From positions 1-64,000 of the forward strand of contig ML978226.1 of assembly GCA_010015745.1 (NCBI GenBank): a stretch of DNA of 64,000 nucleotides, in the 5' to 3' direction. Below are positions 45,712 through 57,264 of the stretch, one piece after another; position 1 is the first letter of the stretch, and every line of letters starts with the position of its first letter. The notes beneath the pieces were generated by a model. That model worked only from the letters and a program-made list of their open reading frames with translations. It did no database searches and was not told the DNA's origin. The position numbers were made by a program, and so were the translations under genes. This DNA comes from Setomelanomma holmii. Lineage: Eukaryota > Ascomycota > Dothideomycetes > Pleosporales > Phaeosphaeriaceae.

Positions 45712-48700
45712 ATGTCTCTTAACGGGCTCGACCATGTCGGCGTAACACAGGCGTACCAGGGTGCCCTCGCCGAGGCTGGCGGATGGTGCGCACTCCCAAA
45801 CTCTCGCATCGCGGGCCGCAGTGCTAATGAATTGCGTGTAGGTTCCTGCTCAAGTATACGTCCAGAGATGCCGTCGAGGTGCTTACCAAGGGCTCTGGTG
45901 GTGCTGGCGAGGCTCGGGCAGCGGTCGCGCAGTACGAGGAGAAGTCGCCGCTGTATGGCTTCATGCTGTACAGGCGGCGCAAGGTGCTGCTCAAATTCGT
46001 CCCTGATGGAACATCGCGATTACTGCAAGGTATGTGATAAGCTTGATAATCGGCCTATTGATTGCTGACACCATTCAGCCCGTGTAGCAGTACACTTCCT
46101 CACCGTAACCGAAAGATTCGCGCCGCACGACATCGTCCTGTCCATCACCACGCCCGAAGAGCTAAGCGATGCCGCCCTCACCGCCGCCTGCAAACTGCAC
46201 ACCGCTGCCCCGTCGAGCTCGTCCTCGTCTGGCTCGTCACGACAGCAGAAGCTGAGCTGGATACAAGAAGCTGCAGAGGAAGACAGTCGGCAGGGTGGAG
46301 AGGGCGGCACATCTGTCCCGCGGCCAGTGACAGCAAAATCTATTATTCCTGCTATCATGGAGACCAGGCCAAGCATCGAGGAAATGCCAGAGCGCACCGT
46401 GGAACGCAATGTCTCGATCATTTCCGATGGTGCTGAGTCGGTACCTCTGATACTTGAGGAGAAGGTGCCGGAAGTCAAGCCAGCGCCCGAGATCTCGCAT
46501 GTGACAATCGAGACAGTCACAGAGGCGCCCAAAACCCCAGAGTCTGACCTAACGGAGCTGCAAGCCACGCTAAAGAGCTACGACAAGCTTTTCGAAAATG
46601 GTCCAGAACCAAGATCTTCCTCGCAGACAGCACGCCCGAATTATGATGAGCTCTACGAGCACTACTATGCTCAGTACTCGAAACCCAAAGTTAAGCTTGG
46701 GCCACGACCGCGACCATCCCTGGACGGACAGCGGCCGTCTACTTCTGGAAGCACAGCGCAAGTTGCCTCGCGACCGAAGTCTTCTCTGCCTGCGGGGCTG
46801 CGCTCTGCGACCAAAAAGGCTGCGGATCAGAGAGCAGCCAAGACAAGAGATACGAGCAGCATTCCCTGCATCGCCATACCTCCACCACCGCCGATTCCGC
46901 AAACACCTGAAATGCCGGGATCGCCCATGTCGCTTGCCTTTACTGCCAGGAGCCCTGCCAGCGTACGATCGATGCCCGTTTCCGCGTACAGTAGCCATCG
47001 ATCAATGGGCATGACACAGGAGAAGACCAGATTGATGAAGGCGTTAGCACTCCGCAAGAAGCAGATGAAGGCGCAAGTGGAGAGGCAGGAACAGAGGGCT
47101 GAACAGGCTGCTGCAAAATCGGAGGCTGATACCGTGGCTGGTACAGAGGCAAAAGAAGCAGACGAAACTGTGGCGTACGATGCCTCTGTCGCCCCAACGA
47201 TTGTGAAGACGACGGAGTCGGAAGTAACAAGTACTTCTGCAACAATCTCCGAGGACAAGAAAGACGGTGATAGCGAGAAGCAATCATCCATAGCGGATGA
47301 CAATTCGTCTACTTTGGGCCTCGAGAGTTCGGGGTTGGTATTTTCGAGCAGCCAAGCAGATGCGGACGATCTAAACTCTGCCGCGTCCGTATCATCGCCC
47401 ATTTCTGCCCAAACTCAAGGATCATCGGGCGCGCCTTCCACCCGACCGTCGTCAATATCGGAGGACGATGCTCCTGTTTCCAAAGACGTGCCAGAGTCTG
47501 GAGATGTGCACGAAAATTCTGGGTCCGATATGGTAGACGAGGAACAATCAGTCGACAGTGTGCCAACAGTTGTTCCAGAAGAAAGGACGCCAATTCCGTC
47601 CTTGAATGGATCGAGTCCACTTACGACCTCATCAGAGCCAGGAACGCTTGTTGATAAGTCCATTTGGGGCGGCCAGGAAGGCACAGCAGGGTTGACGGTC
47701 CCGGCCGCTCTGGAGGATTTCAATGCACGTCGACGATCGAAACGCGAATCGATGCTTTTTGTGCCATCAGGAGACGCCTCTCCTTTGGACGAGTCGCAGT
47801 TCAAGAAGCGGAACAGGGAGTCTGTTATTATGCCTACCAACAAGAGACAGAGCTGGTACGAGACTAAAGAGAAACGCCGGACAATGCTCGATCCGCTACA
47901 AGTGAGCGCAGAGAACTCGGAAGCAGAGTACCTGTCTGACGACTCGTTCATGGAGGAGCTACAGACTGCCACAGTTCACGAGGCTAAGCCAATGTCGGTC
48001 TCGAAGTCTCCGATCACGCCTTGGTTTTCGCGCAAAGCGTCTGACAGCAGCATGGCTACTCCAGTGCGAACGGTATCTCAAGCTTACTCATTCATTGGTC
48101 GATCGTCGCCAGAACAATTGCAACGGAAGACTTCTGGTCCATGGCCGCCCCAAGTCAGCGCCGAAAAAGTAGGCGTTGCAAAGAAGATCAACGTGTCATC
48201 GGGCATCTCGCAGAGGATCAAAGCACTTGCAGAGAAGTCCAATCGCGAGTCCTCGCCACCTAGTACTTCTGCTGGTCTGGAGCCCTCGAGTTCCAGTCTC
48301 GCCCAACGCAAGTCCTCGTTCTTTGCAACAACACCCGTCGAAACTTCACCAAATGGGAGACCAATTACCCGTCTAGGAAGCCCTGCGTTCTTGAGCTCGT
48401 CGGCATCGCCGAGTCCAGAGAAGAAAGCTGCACCGCAGCCAATAAAGGCCACTGTCTACAACGTGCAAAGAGCGAACGAACAGCCAGAGTCAGTGCAAGT
48501 CACTGCTCGTATCGTTCGTGACGAGCGAACGAGGAAGCCAACACTAGCGATGCCCAACGAGAGTACACCCTTGGATCTGCACAAAAGTCCTTTGATTATC
48601 GACCATCAGAAGCCGACATGGTCGCCACAAAGTCCGAAACGTGGAAGAGCTGAGCCCGCATCCCCTAAAGCTCCCTCGACATCTCACTCCCAGGAGCAAA

Positions 48701-49355
48701 GCAATGGACCCTCCCGGACGTCTTCCGAGAGCACATGGAGAACATTTGGTCGCCGTATGAGCGAATCCAAGTCTATCCACAGCCACGACGGCGAGGACAA
48801 ACGAGATGAGAAGAGGGACAAGAAGGAGTCGCGGACCAGTAAGATGTTCAAGCGAATGTCCTCGTCTATGTCATCCATGCCGTGGAAGAACTCAAGCAGC
48901 AATTTGACATTGCCGGAAAACGACATGCGCTCAACATCGCTCGCCTCATTGCGTGAGCCACCACCACCTGTTCATGTTGGCGACCTCAACATTCAATTCC
49001 CGGACACACTACTCTGGAAGCGACGATGGGTCGAAATTGACTCCATGGGCAATCTCGTGTTGAGCCCATCGAAGTCTAACGAGAAGGGCATTGTCAAGCG
49101 CTTCCATCTCAGCGAGTTCCGCACCCCGTACCCACCCGATCAGGACCGTCAGGAGCTCCCCAATAGTGTTGTGTTAGACTTCATTGACGGGCGGACGTTG
49201 CAGTGCGCTTGTGAGACGTACATGGCGCAAGCTCAGGTGTTGCAGAGTAAGTTGACACCTTTGTCAGGATAACCCCATTGCTCTCTTTGCTAATCCGGTT
49301 CTCAGTCCTTCGCGAAGCGCACGATGCCTGGCTTGCATACAGCCAAGCATTGTAG
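45712..49355 (+). CDS. Large ADF-H-like and PH-domain protein
   Basis: Four exons (45712-45785, 45842-46029, 46079-49246, 49306-49355) encode 1159 residues. The start is MSLNGLDHVGVTQAYQGALA, and the first junction restores AGGWFLLKYTSRDAVEVL. Residues about 1-140 read like the actin-depolymerising-factor homology fold of fungal multi-domain proteins (YEEKSPLYGFMLYRRRKVLL, then TSRLLQARVAVHFLTV). About 850 residues of disordered Ser/Thr/Pro-rich linker follow, with a Lys/Glu/Gln coil (RKKQMKAQVERQEQRAEQ). At the C-terminus, DTLLWKRRWVEIDSMGNLVL to AHDAWLAYSQAL is a PH domain, whose last helix lies in the small fourth exon. Cortical actin or signalling scaffolding is plausible. The ADF-H assignment is from pattern memory and less certain than the PH domain. 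Confidence 0.87.
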
Positions 49356-50601
49356 TCTCAATTTTGCGACATTTTGTCCATCTCACTTCGAGTATACCCA
49401 AGCCACCTATGGTTATTTCCTTTTCATGACGTACGACTACCACAGCATATCTCCTTGTGTTGGATTTCAAAATAGCTCGCTCCTTTGCCTGCATTTTCCT
49501 GTTCATAGCCTTTCCTGCACTGCATGGCATTGCTTTGCATTCTCATACCCCTTTTGAAGCAAGCGTTGAAGGAGTGACATAGGAGGCATGTAGGACTTGG
49601 TTGTATAATACATAATGCCGCGCAGGCATATCGTTTATCTTGGACACGAACGAGCTTCTTGGCTGTCCGAAAGTGCGTGCGACCAATATGTGGAGTTTTG
49701 ACAATAGCCTTCGTGTTGGGAAAGATTGGCTCCTGGACGGATCACAAGAGAGACAGTGCACGAACCCAGAGGACGTGCTCGGTTAGCGGCATATCATGCG
49801 CAGGGATTATGCGAGATGCTCAGCGTCATAGAATTGAGCTCCATGCAAAAAGTCCCACAACGAAGCGCATTAGAGTGGTGATAGGAAGCTGCGGTACCGA
49901 CACAAAGCCGGGCGATTCGTGCTACGCGGAAGCACTATATATCTTTGTTCTTGACTTGCTCGTTACTCCCCGGCTTATTGTGGCACAGTACAGCTTCCAT
50001 GGTAGATCTGCACCTCAGTTCATCTTGACAGCGACTCGGCCCGTAGCAAGGACATGGGTCAAATGATCTTGGTACTTTCCTCGCTGCTTATCTTACATGC
50101 ATTATATTGGCCATAAGGAAACATGGATATCAATTTTGTGAAGATGCTTTTCCCAATTGTACATGCTGAGTTAGCGGCAAATATATCGGTGCAGGGATCA
50201 TGAACGCCTGGCGTCATACAGCTGTGGACGACCCAACGAACCAAAGCTTGTGATCACCGAGTTCTGTGTATCACGCCGACGCGAGCAGCCATGGCCATGG
50301 GTGTGTTTATATGTCGATACCATCCCTAGGGCTTTGGGGGCCTTTTCACTCCATTTTCGCTTTCCGAACAGGCTTCAGTCGCTCGAGCTCCCCAATCGAG
50401 TGAGTGTCACCATCATCTTGACAGCTACTACTCGGCCCGCATCGCATCCTGCACCGAGACAAGCGCTCACGGGACGCGTGGATTCCGTCACTGCGTGGCC
50501 GCCCCATTCGACGTCTTTTGGCCTTGCGCCTGCCAGGCAGACACGCAGGGCCGTGTCTCCACATATAGCGCACGCTTCCTGCGTGCTTGCTATCTACGAC
50601 C
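49356..50601. other. Intergenic
   Basis: 1.25 kb upstream of the GGPP synthase gene. I see no gene. Confidence 0.4.
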
Positions 50602-51989
50602 ATGCCGGCGCCTTCAGCTTCACATCCCTTCGCTTCGCCCAATGCTATACCGCCCCGCACAAGCTCGACTGGCATTTTGAACCTGAATGGCAACAGCCTC
50701 AAGCAGCACAGAAGTAGCGTACTGCGGCCTTTGAGCGAAGTCGATTGGATGAGCCAGAGCAAGAAGAGCAAGACAAGCCACTCTGTCGAGGGATTGCATG
50801 CGCATGCGCGACACACATCCGACCAACAGCCTTATACAATGTCACAAACACACCCTGGCGCGGGCCTCGAGGCCAGCACGAGTTACCCAACCCCGCTGTC
50901 CCCGCCGTCGGACTCAACAAAAGATGTTGGCGAGGATCTGATATATGGAAATGGTGCGGCCTGGACAGAAGAGAAGGAGCGCATACTGCTGGGCCCGTAT
51001 GACTATTTGTATGGACATCCAGGCAAGGACATCAGGAGTCAATGTATAGCCGCTTTCAATTTGTGGTTGAAGGTGCCGCCGGAACGATTGGAGGTCATAA
51101 CGAGAGTAGTGGGCATGCTGCATACTGCATCGTTGCTGTACGTTCGCATCTCGAGATATTCCCACGCCATGGGAAAGCCACGCGCAAGAGAATCTGACCA
51201 GAAATAGCGTCGACGACGTAGAAGACTCGTCCCTCCTCCGTCGCGGAATTCCGGTCGCACACTCCATCTTCGGCACACCGCAAACCATAAACTCGGCGAA
51301 CTACGTATACTTCAAAGCGCTGCAGGACCTGCTCCTTATGAATAACTCAAAACTGGTTGAGATCTTTACAGAAGAGCTGTTAAACCTACATAGAGGACAG
51401 GGTATGGATTTATACTGGCGCGACAGCCTGACATGTCCAAGCGAAGCGGACTATCTCGAGATGGTGGGAAACAAGACTGGTGGGCTCTTCAGACTAGCCA
51501 TCAAGCTCATGCAGGCCGAAAGCGCAGTACAAGTGTAAGTCCACCATTTCACCCAAGCAGACAGCACCTCCTAACTCAACCTCCAGTGACTGCGCCCCCC
51601 TCGTCTCCACAATCGGCCTCCTCTTCCAAATCCTCGACGACCACCTCAACCTCTCCCCCACCTCGGGCTACTCCTCCCTCAAAGGCCTCGCCGAAGACCT
51701 AACAGAAGGCAAATTCAGCTTCCCCGTCATCCACGCCATCCGTGCCGACCCGTCGAACCAGATCCTGATCAACATCCTGAAGCAGAAAACCACGGACGAG
51801 GAGGTCAAGCGCTATGCGCTCAGGTATATGGAGTCAAAGGGCAGTTTTGAATATAGTGCAAGGGTGGTTGAGGAGTTGAGGGGAAAGACGCAGGGGTTGG
51901 TTAGTGGGATTGAGCATAGTTTGGGCGAGGAGGGTAGGGAAGGGAGTGAGGCGCTGAGAGCGATGTTGGGGAGGTTGGTGTTGAGGTGA
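50602..51989 (+). CDS. Geranylgeranyl diphosphate synthase
   Basis: A trans-prenyltransferase that condenses isopentenyl and farnesyl diphosphate into the C20 precursor for protein prenylation, ubiquinone-type and terpenoid pathways. Three exons (50602-51137, 51208-51534, 51587-51989) give 421 residues. The first 130 residues are a disordered Ser/Pro-rich extension. The catalytic fold begins at GPYDYLYGHPGKDIRSQCIA. The first intron sits directly before the first Asp-rich motif; splicing yields LHTASLLVDDVEDSSLLRRG (DDxxD). Other markers are GQGMDLYWRD, NKTGGLFRLAIKLM, the second motif QILDDHLNL (DDxxN), and GKFSFPVIHAI. The chain-length-determining residues ahead of DDxxD are Ala-Ser-Leu, small as in GGPP synthases. 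No terpene cyclase is nearby, so this is probably the housekeeping enzyme. Confidence 0.95.
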
Positions 51990-52533
51990 GCGTGCGGTGG
52001 GGAAGAGGATGTTTTTAACGAGAGATGAGATGAAATGGGCATATGGTGCAAGGATGTGCATAGCGCAGTTTAATCCACACCTAGCATAATTTGACAATTA
52101 AGATGATACTGCGCACTTGTGACGAGCACGTTCACCTTTACATCGAGACTTTGCGCGTAAAGCCTTGCTGCCAACTTTGCGAACTTGAACACGGCGATCC
52201 TGCTGCAGAAGCTCCTTATTCTCTCGGATTGATTCCATCGACCTCTCCTTCACGGACGAGATGTTGCCCAGGAGATTAAAGAGTTGCAAGTGCTCCAAGA
52301 GCCCCTGTCTGTCTATTCGCATTGTGACTTGTGATTATTGCTAAATCGATGCAGCTTTCTCGAGCTACGTAATCATTCGTCGGTTGGTCATCGTAAGCCG
52401 CAAAAGCTCACCGAAAAAGCCACGCATAACTACATGCTCGAAGGATGTACCTAGTGTATGATTCCCCAGCCCACCATGCATCTTCGTACATCAACCATCA
52501 TGAAAAATATTTCCCACCCCACAGTCTACAACC
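51990..52533. other. Convergent intergenic region
   Basis: 0.54 kb between the convergent GGPPS gene and the next minus-strand gene. I see nothing beyond short frames. Confidence 0.4.
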
Positions 52534-53552
52534 TCACACTTCATCCACAACACCATCCCTCTTAATCTTCCTCTTCTTCGCCGGCTTCGCCATGATCCAC
52601 TTCTGCTGCGCGCCCAACAGCTCACTCAACCGATCCCGAAACAGCTGCAACCTCTCCTCCCCAGACACTATTCGACTCTTGGTTCCGTCCCAATATGAGT
52701 AGTCGAACAATTCTGCATCAAACTGCACCAGCTCGACGGCAGCATCTGACTTCCTCTTCGCTGCACCAACAGCTTCGAGCCACGGGAACGCATCGCGGTA
52801 GAATTGCTCGGCGCGATTCTTCGGGCTCTGACTGTACCCGGGTGTGTTGTCGACGTAGAGTGTTTTGAGATTGGTCGCCCATGCTAGAACAGCGAAACAG
52901 GAATGGTTGTATCCCTTGAGTGCGCGGCCATAGCCCCAGCTCATGATGCGCACGCTTTGGAGGAGTTTGGCGCCAACGGGACCGATGTTGAGGAGAAAGC
53001 TGTATAAAGCGAAAGTATCGGCGCAGATGAAGTCGTTGCCGTACAGGAAGTCGCGCGCTTCTTGGTTGATTTGCTGACTGACAGCGAGTAGTGACGGTAC
53101 AAGAGGTTTCGGCTCTTCGTTCTCGGCGCGCATTTCGTCATTCAATTTGGCTGCGGAGTAGCTTCGTCGCCCGCCGCCGATCTTGTCTGCTGTTTCAACG
53201 GAGACGCGTTCGACAGTGCGGCGCTTGTGCTTGAATGTTGCGACGAGGTGGACGCCATTGTCATCATGGAGAGCGTGCGCATATATCATGTTCCTGATTT
53301 CTGCTGGGAGCTCCATAAAGGGGAAAGTTTTGTTCTTGGGAAGTCGCTTGGCGATGGCTTTGCGCTTCTGCTGGATGTTAGATGAGATACGATTGAGGCA
53401 CAGGTCTTGCGAACCTTGGCCTGTACGCCCTCATAATCGGATTCCGAGTCTGAGAAGTCGAGCTCGTCCATGTGGTATGTGACTTGTGTTCGCTTGCGCT
53501 TTGAGTAGCGACCTGAAGCAAAAGTCTCTTCATTGAATGTGGATTCAGACAT
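52534..53552 (-). CDS. 2EXR/F-box-like domain protein, function unknown
   Basis: Two exons on the minus strand (53415-53552 and 52534-53370) separated by a 44-bp intron with a CTAAC branch give 324 residues. The first exon encodes MSESTFNEETFASGRYSKRK and an acidic stretch (LDFSDSESDYEG). The second opens QKRKAIAKRLPKNKTFPFME and runs into LPAEIRNMIYAHALHDDNG, the signature of the large fungal family with an F-box-like LPxEIRNxIY helix. Typical later blocks are LLAVSQQINQEARDFLYGND and the Leu-rich FALYSFLLNIGP. The C-terminus is basic (AKPAKKRKIKRDG) and resembles a nuclear localisation signal. Members of this family are abundant in filamentous fungi and mostly uncharacterised. It is divergently paired with the DPH7-like gene. 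Confidence 0.88.
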
Positions 53553-53964
53553 GGTGTTTAATTGGTATCGCTGGAGGTTGACAAGATGAGATTTCTGGAC
53601 TTAATCGTCGGACGCGTGAGATGATGAAATACCACGGCAGAAACGCGTCGTCGCGCTTCTTTAATAGCAAATGGCTGTGAATGTCACGAAGTCAGCTGTT
53701 CTCCCAATTAGTATTAGCCTAGGCAGCAATGTGGCGATGCAGGGGTTAGTGAGGCATCAACTCGCCAGCTGAGGCGCCGTCGTGATCAGAACAACGTTCA
53801 TTGGACAATTGCAGACTATCGATGTCACTGCGTTGCAAAAGTAGATCTGCTGGATTTGCTGGCGTATGAGGTGTGGAGTGAAGAGCAGCAAAATGCAACG
53901 GAACGCTTAGTCATGCACCCCGCTAACCACATTCGAAATCTGCGTTGAGGAACGTGCACCAACA
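53553..53964. promoter_or_regulatory. Bidirectional promoter region, 2EXR-like gene / DPH7
   Basis: 412 bases separate the two divergent start codons. I see no TATA box or other clear motif. Confidence 0.45.
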
Positions 53965-55195
53965 ATGACAGCAATTGCATCGCTGCGATCAACTGTCTTG
54001 GATCTGCCTCCTAGCTGCATCGAGTTCTGTCCTTCAGCGCCTCAATATGCTGTCATTGGGACTTATAACCTCGAGAAACAGGACGAGCAGAAAGACCAGG
54101 ACACCGAGGCAGACCAAGGGCAGAAGACGAGCCAACAACGCAATGGGAGCTTGATACTGATTGAGGTGATCGGAGATGATGTGTGAGCTACAATCCGTCA
54201 GGGTAATCAAAGTGGCGGGAACGCTGACTCTTTTCAGTACAATTCTACAAACTCTGCCGACACCCTCAGCTATACTAGATGTTCATTTCCGCGGTCAGTC
54301 TACAGATGGCATATTCGGCGCAGCAACATCTACTGGGGCGATTGGAATCTACAAGCTCACAGTCTCGAATGGAGAAGCTCCAGTCATTACTCATGTGCAC
54401 ACACTGCAGTTCTTTGCCGAGGATGAACTCATCACTGCATTTTCATGGCATTCGGACGGACGAACACTAGGAATGACATTATCTACAGGATGGGTATATC
54501 TCGGTGAAGAGATCAATGGAGAGGAAGACACCGCCGAGGTCTTGATTCATGAGCTTGAAGTCTGGACCTTGGCCTTCATCCCAGACGGATCAGGTATTCT
54601 ATCTGGAGGCGACGACTGCGCTCTACGGTTTGAACAGCTTCCTCGGTCTCCTGTTCGAGTATTGAACGATCCCCACCTTGATGCGGAGTATCCTCCTTGG
54701 AGCAAGTCGGCGTGGGTGGACAAGAAGATACACGGCGCCGGCGTGACCGCCATTCTTCCGGTGTTCTGGGACGAATCTGAAATGCTTGTTGTGACCGGCA
54801 GCTACGACGATCATATACGTCTCATACATGTTCCAACTACCGGTCGCCGCGAGGTGCTGACGGAGATGAATCTTGAAGGAGGAGTATGGCGTTTGAAGAT
54901 CTTGGACCAAAAGCCTGCAATGCAAAAGGGCTCAGATCGAGGATCCTGGGTCTGCGCATCTGATCCAGAGGAACTTCTGCTTCTTGTGAGCTGCATGCAT
55001 GCGGGTACGCGGATTGTACGGCTCTTTCACGATTCCGACAAGGCAAAGTGGCACTTTGAAGTCAAGGCGAGATTTGAAGAGCACAAGAGCATGAACTACG
55101 GCAGTGACTGTCAACCTCATGTCGACGATCAAGGTCAAAGGAAATTCATCACGACAAGCTTTTATGATCGGTTGCTTTGCTTGTGGCGGTACTGA
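53965..55195 (+). CDS. DPH7: Dph7-like WD40 protein (diphthamide synthesis)
   Basis: Dph7 (yeast Rrt2) is the WD40 methylesterase that demethylates diphthine on elongation factor 2 before the final amidation. Two exons (53965-54182 and 54238-55195; intron 55 bp) give 391 residues. The start MTAIASLRSTVLDLPPSCIE and FCPSAPQYAVIGTYNLEKQD match the family's first blade, followed by a charged insert. Then come DDVTILQTLPTPSAILDVHF, FSWHSDGRTLGMTLSTGWV, VWTLAFIPDGSGILSGGDDC and WVDKKIHGAGVTAILP, where the family has a conserved H-x-AGV-x-x-I segment. The closing block SMNYGSDCQP with FITTSFYDRLLCLWRY is characteristic of Dph7. Other DPH genes are not in the window. Confidence 0.93.
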
Positions 55196-55492
55196 GTTGA
55201 TGTCGAGGCGTCACGGTAACACATGTCACGATGCAAGGGCAAGAGGGTGGGTTTTGTGATTTCATTGAGAACTAAACACCGAATAGATCACAATGGTACA
55301 AGAAATAATCAATACAAGCTGTACAAACCAGGTACAAAAGAAAGTGTCGTAACATCATAAAAGTCCGGTATACCAGAAGTTGGAGTGTCAAGGCTGCCTG
55401 CTGGCTTCATCGATGAAGATGCAGGCAGGCGCGATAAACAAGCTCAGAAACGACCAACACGCAACAAAACACGATCAGAGGAGCGTGAAGGT

Positions 55493-56656
55493 CTATGCGA
55501 CCTCACCAGAGAGGACTTTGCTGCGTAGGGCAGCGACCAGCTCACGAGAAGAACCCGACCACCACTTGTCTAAATCGACAAGATGGAAATGTACGAAATC
55601 ACGCTGGGCCCAGTTCAGGCCGGCGAAAAATTGCCAGAACTCCGCCAGCTCCTCCTCCGACCATAGCGGGTCCCAAGACCCTTCGAAGAGATCGTTGAAG
55701 GAGCAGTCCGCGTTAGCGATGACAGCACCGGACACCGAGGGGTCTGTCAAGTCCACGACGTCGGGCGCCGGGGAGGCCGTCAAATCGATGTATTCTCCTG
55801 GGGCGGCGGCGATGCCTTCAGGAGTGCCCTGGCTTGACCCCTGGGCGGAGTCAACCATCCCAAAATCGGGAGAAGACAAGGGAGGAGTAGGAATGCCATC
55901 CTGAAATGGCACTGAGACCTGGTTGCGGAGCTCAGCGAGCTCCAAGTCCTCGTCGGTCGGTGGCTGCAAAGGAGGATTTAGGATCCTCACTCCGAGGGCC
56001 TGCAGCGACAGGCCGCCCACCACGGGGTAGGTGTTGTCCGGGGTGACAACTCCAGGCAGGCACGGACACCACTGGCCGTCTAACTCCAGGTAGACGGGAG
56101 CCGCTGGCTGGTAGCCAGCGACTTCCCAATCTACTTGTCCACCGTAGCCGGTGGCGGACGCGTCAAGCTGAGGCTGGGCAGTCTGCGCCGCCCGCACCCA
56201 CTTACCCACGCCGGGATGGAAGTGCATACCCAGCTGGACGAGACCGACCTCGTACTCGCGGACTAGCAAGTACTGAAACCAGTTCTTGCCGGGAGAGCCA
56301 GGCTTCTCCCCACAGAATGGCTGCTCCACGGTGGCGCCAGGCGCGCAGCCCTTGAAGAAGGCTGGATCTGGGAGCCAGACCCAGCCAGCTGCTAGGCCTG
56401 GGAGCGCGCACTCCTGAAAATCGGTGTCGCCCGTTCTCTTCTTGAGGACCCTTGAGTAGAGGGATTTGCCCGCGCCATTGAGGTACCAGCCAACCGGTGG
56501 CTTGCCCCAGTAGACGACCAGCAGGTCATCCCAACAAGCCTCCTCAAGGCGCTGGCGAGGAGTGAGACTCGCCAGATAGCGCCGCCTCTCCGCGACCTCT
56601 TGGATCCTCTGCCTGGGATTGTTGGGCTTGCATTTCGACCACTTGCCACACGGCAT
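55493..56656 (-). CDS. Orphan protein with tandem SUMO-interaction-like motifs
   Basis: A GC-rich minus-strand gene from the ATG at 56656, 387 residues starting MPCGKWSKCKPNNPRQRIQE. I do not recognise the family. The N-terminal 230 residues look folded and rich in Trp, Gly and Pro: VYWGKPPVGWYLNGAGKSLY, ALPGLAAGWVWLPDPAFFKG and REYEVGLVQLGMHFHPGVGK. A Pro/Ser-rich linker follows. It contains EYIDLTASP and, 7 residues further on, DVVDLTDPS, both shaped like SUMO-interaction motifs (hydrophobic core IDLT and VDLT next to acidic and Ser/Thr residues). The acidic C-terminus (EGSWDPLWSEEELAEFWQFF) is Trp-rich. There is no signal peptide or membrane helix. The frame stays open upstream to about 56770 without a good start. 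Its composition differs from its neighbours. Confidence 0.7.
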   Translation of the reverse strand: MPCGKWSKCKPNNPRQRIQEVAERRRYLASLTPRQRLEEACWDDLLVVYWGKPPVGWYLNGAGKSLYSRVLKKRTGDTDFQECALPGLAAGWVWLPDPAFFKGCAPGATVEQPFCGEKPGSPGKNWFQYLLVREYEVGLVQLGMHFHPGVGKWVRAAQTAQPQLDASATGYGGQVDWEVAGYQPAAPVYLELDGQWCPCLPGVVTPDNTYPVVGGLSLQALGVRILNPPLQPPTDEDLELAELRNQVSVPFQDGIPTPPLSSPDFGMVDSAQGSSQGTPEGIAAAPGEYIDLTASPAPDVVDLTDPSVSGAVIANADCSFNDLFEGSWDPLWSEEELAEFWQFFAGLNWAQRDFVHFHLVDLDKWWSGSSRELVAALRSKVLSGEVA

Positions 56657-57264
56657 CTTGTCGGAGGCTGAAGGTCTACACGGCACTATTAGTCTACACA
56701 CTCTACGTGATAGCGACGCGAAGGTACACAGGGGGCAGAAATACAACAGTATGCAACAGCTCATGCGCATTCACTTCGTGTACTCAAGATATGCACGTGA
56801 ATAATTTCAGACACTTGTGTATCTAGTTACTAATCGCAGCGCAATACCTGGAGACAGACAGGCCCCCCATTCACGATAAACTCATGCGATGTGAGGTCGG
56901 AAGCGCGTGCTCACGAGCTGTTGCAAAGTCTGTCAGGGGAGGGAAATGGTACTTACTGTGTGGTGGTGGAGTCGAGTGTACTAGTATGCACTAGTACTTG
57001 GACTATCGGCGTGGGTGTAGCGTGGAGGTCTACGCGACACTATCAGCAACAGCATCAATGTGTGATAGCCTTGAGAAGACAGGCAGGGGTAGGTGCGACT
57101 TACTTGTGGTGTGGTGTGTGTGTGTGTGTGATGTGTGGTGTGTGAGTGCTATGTTGTGAAGCTGGAGGGGAAGTTATCCTATACGAGTGGTCTGATCTTG
57201 AGATAGTACTGTACTGGATGAAGAAGAAAAGGTTTGAAAGCGCAGATGGGCACTGCTTTTATAC
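56657..57264 (-). promoter_or_regulatory. Possible TATA box and two 5'-UTR introns of the orphan gene
   Basis: On the minus strand, TATAAAAG lies at 57264-57257. Downstream there are two well-formed intron candidates before the ATG. One is 57030-57103 (donor GTAAGT, acceptor CGCGTAG). The other is 56676-56956 (donor GTAAGT, acceptor CCGTGTAG). Both acceptors are followed by ACCT. This would give a leader of three exons. The (TG)-rich stretch at 57105-57144 would fall in the first leader exon. This is inferred from signals only. Confidence 0.4.
57105..57144 (+). repeat. TG-rich microsatellite
   Basis: An interrupted run of TG/GTG units, including an uninterrupted TG tract across 57115-57130. 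Confidence 0.85.

Noticed and set aside
50602..51989. Terpenoid biosynthetic cluster around the GGPP synthase
   Set aside because: No cyclase, P450 or tailoring enzyme lies next to it; neighbours are housekeeping or uncharacterised genes.
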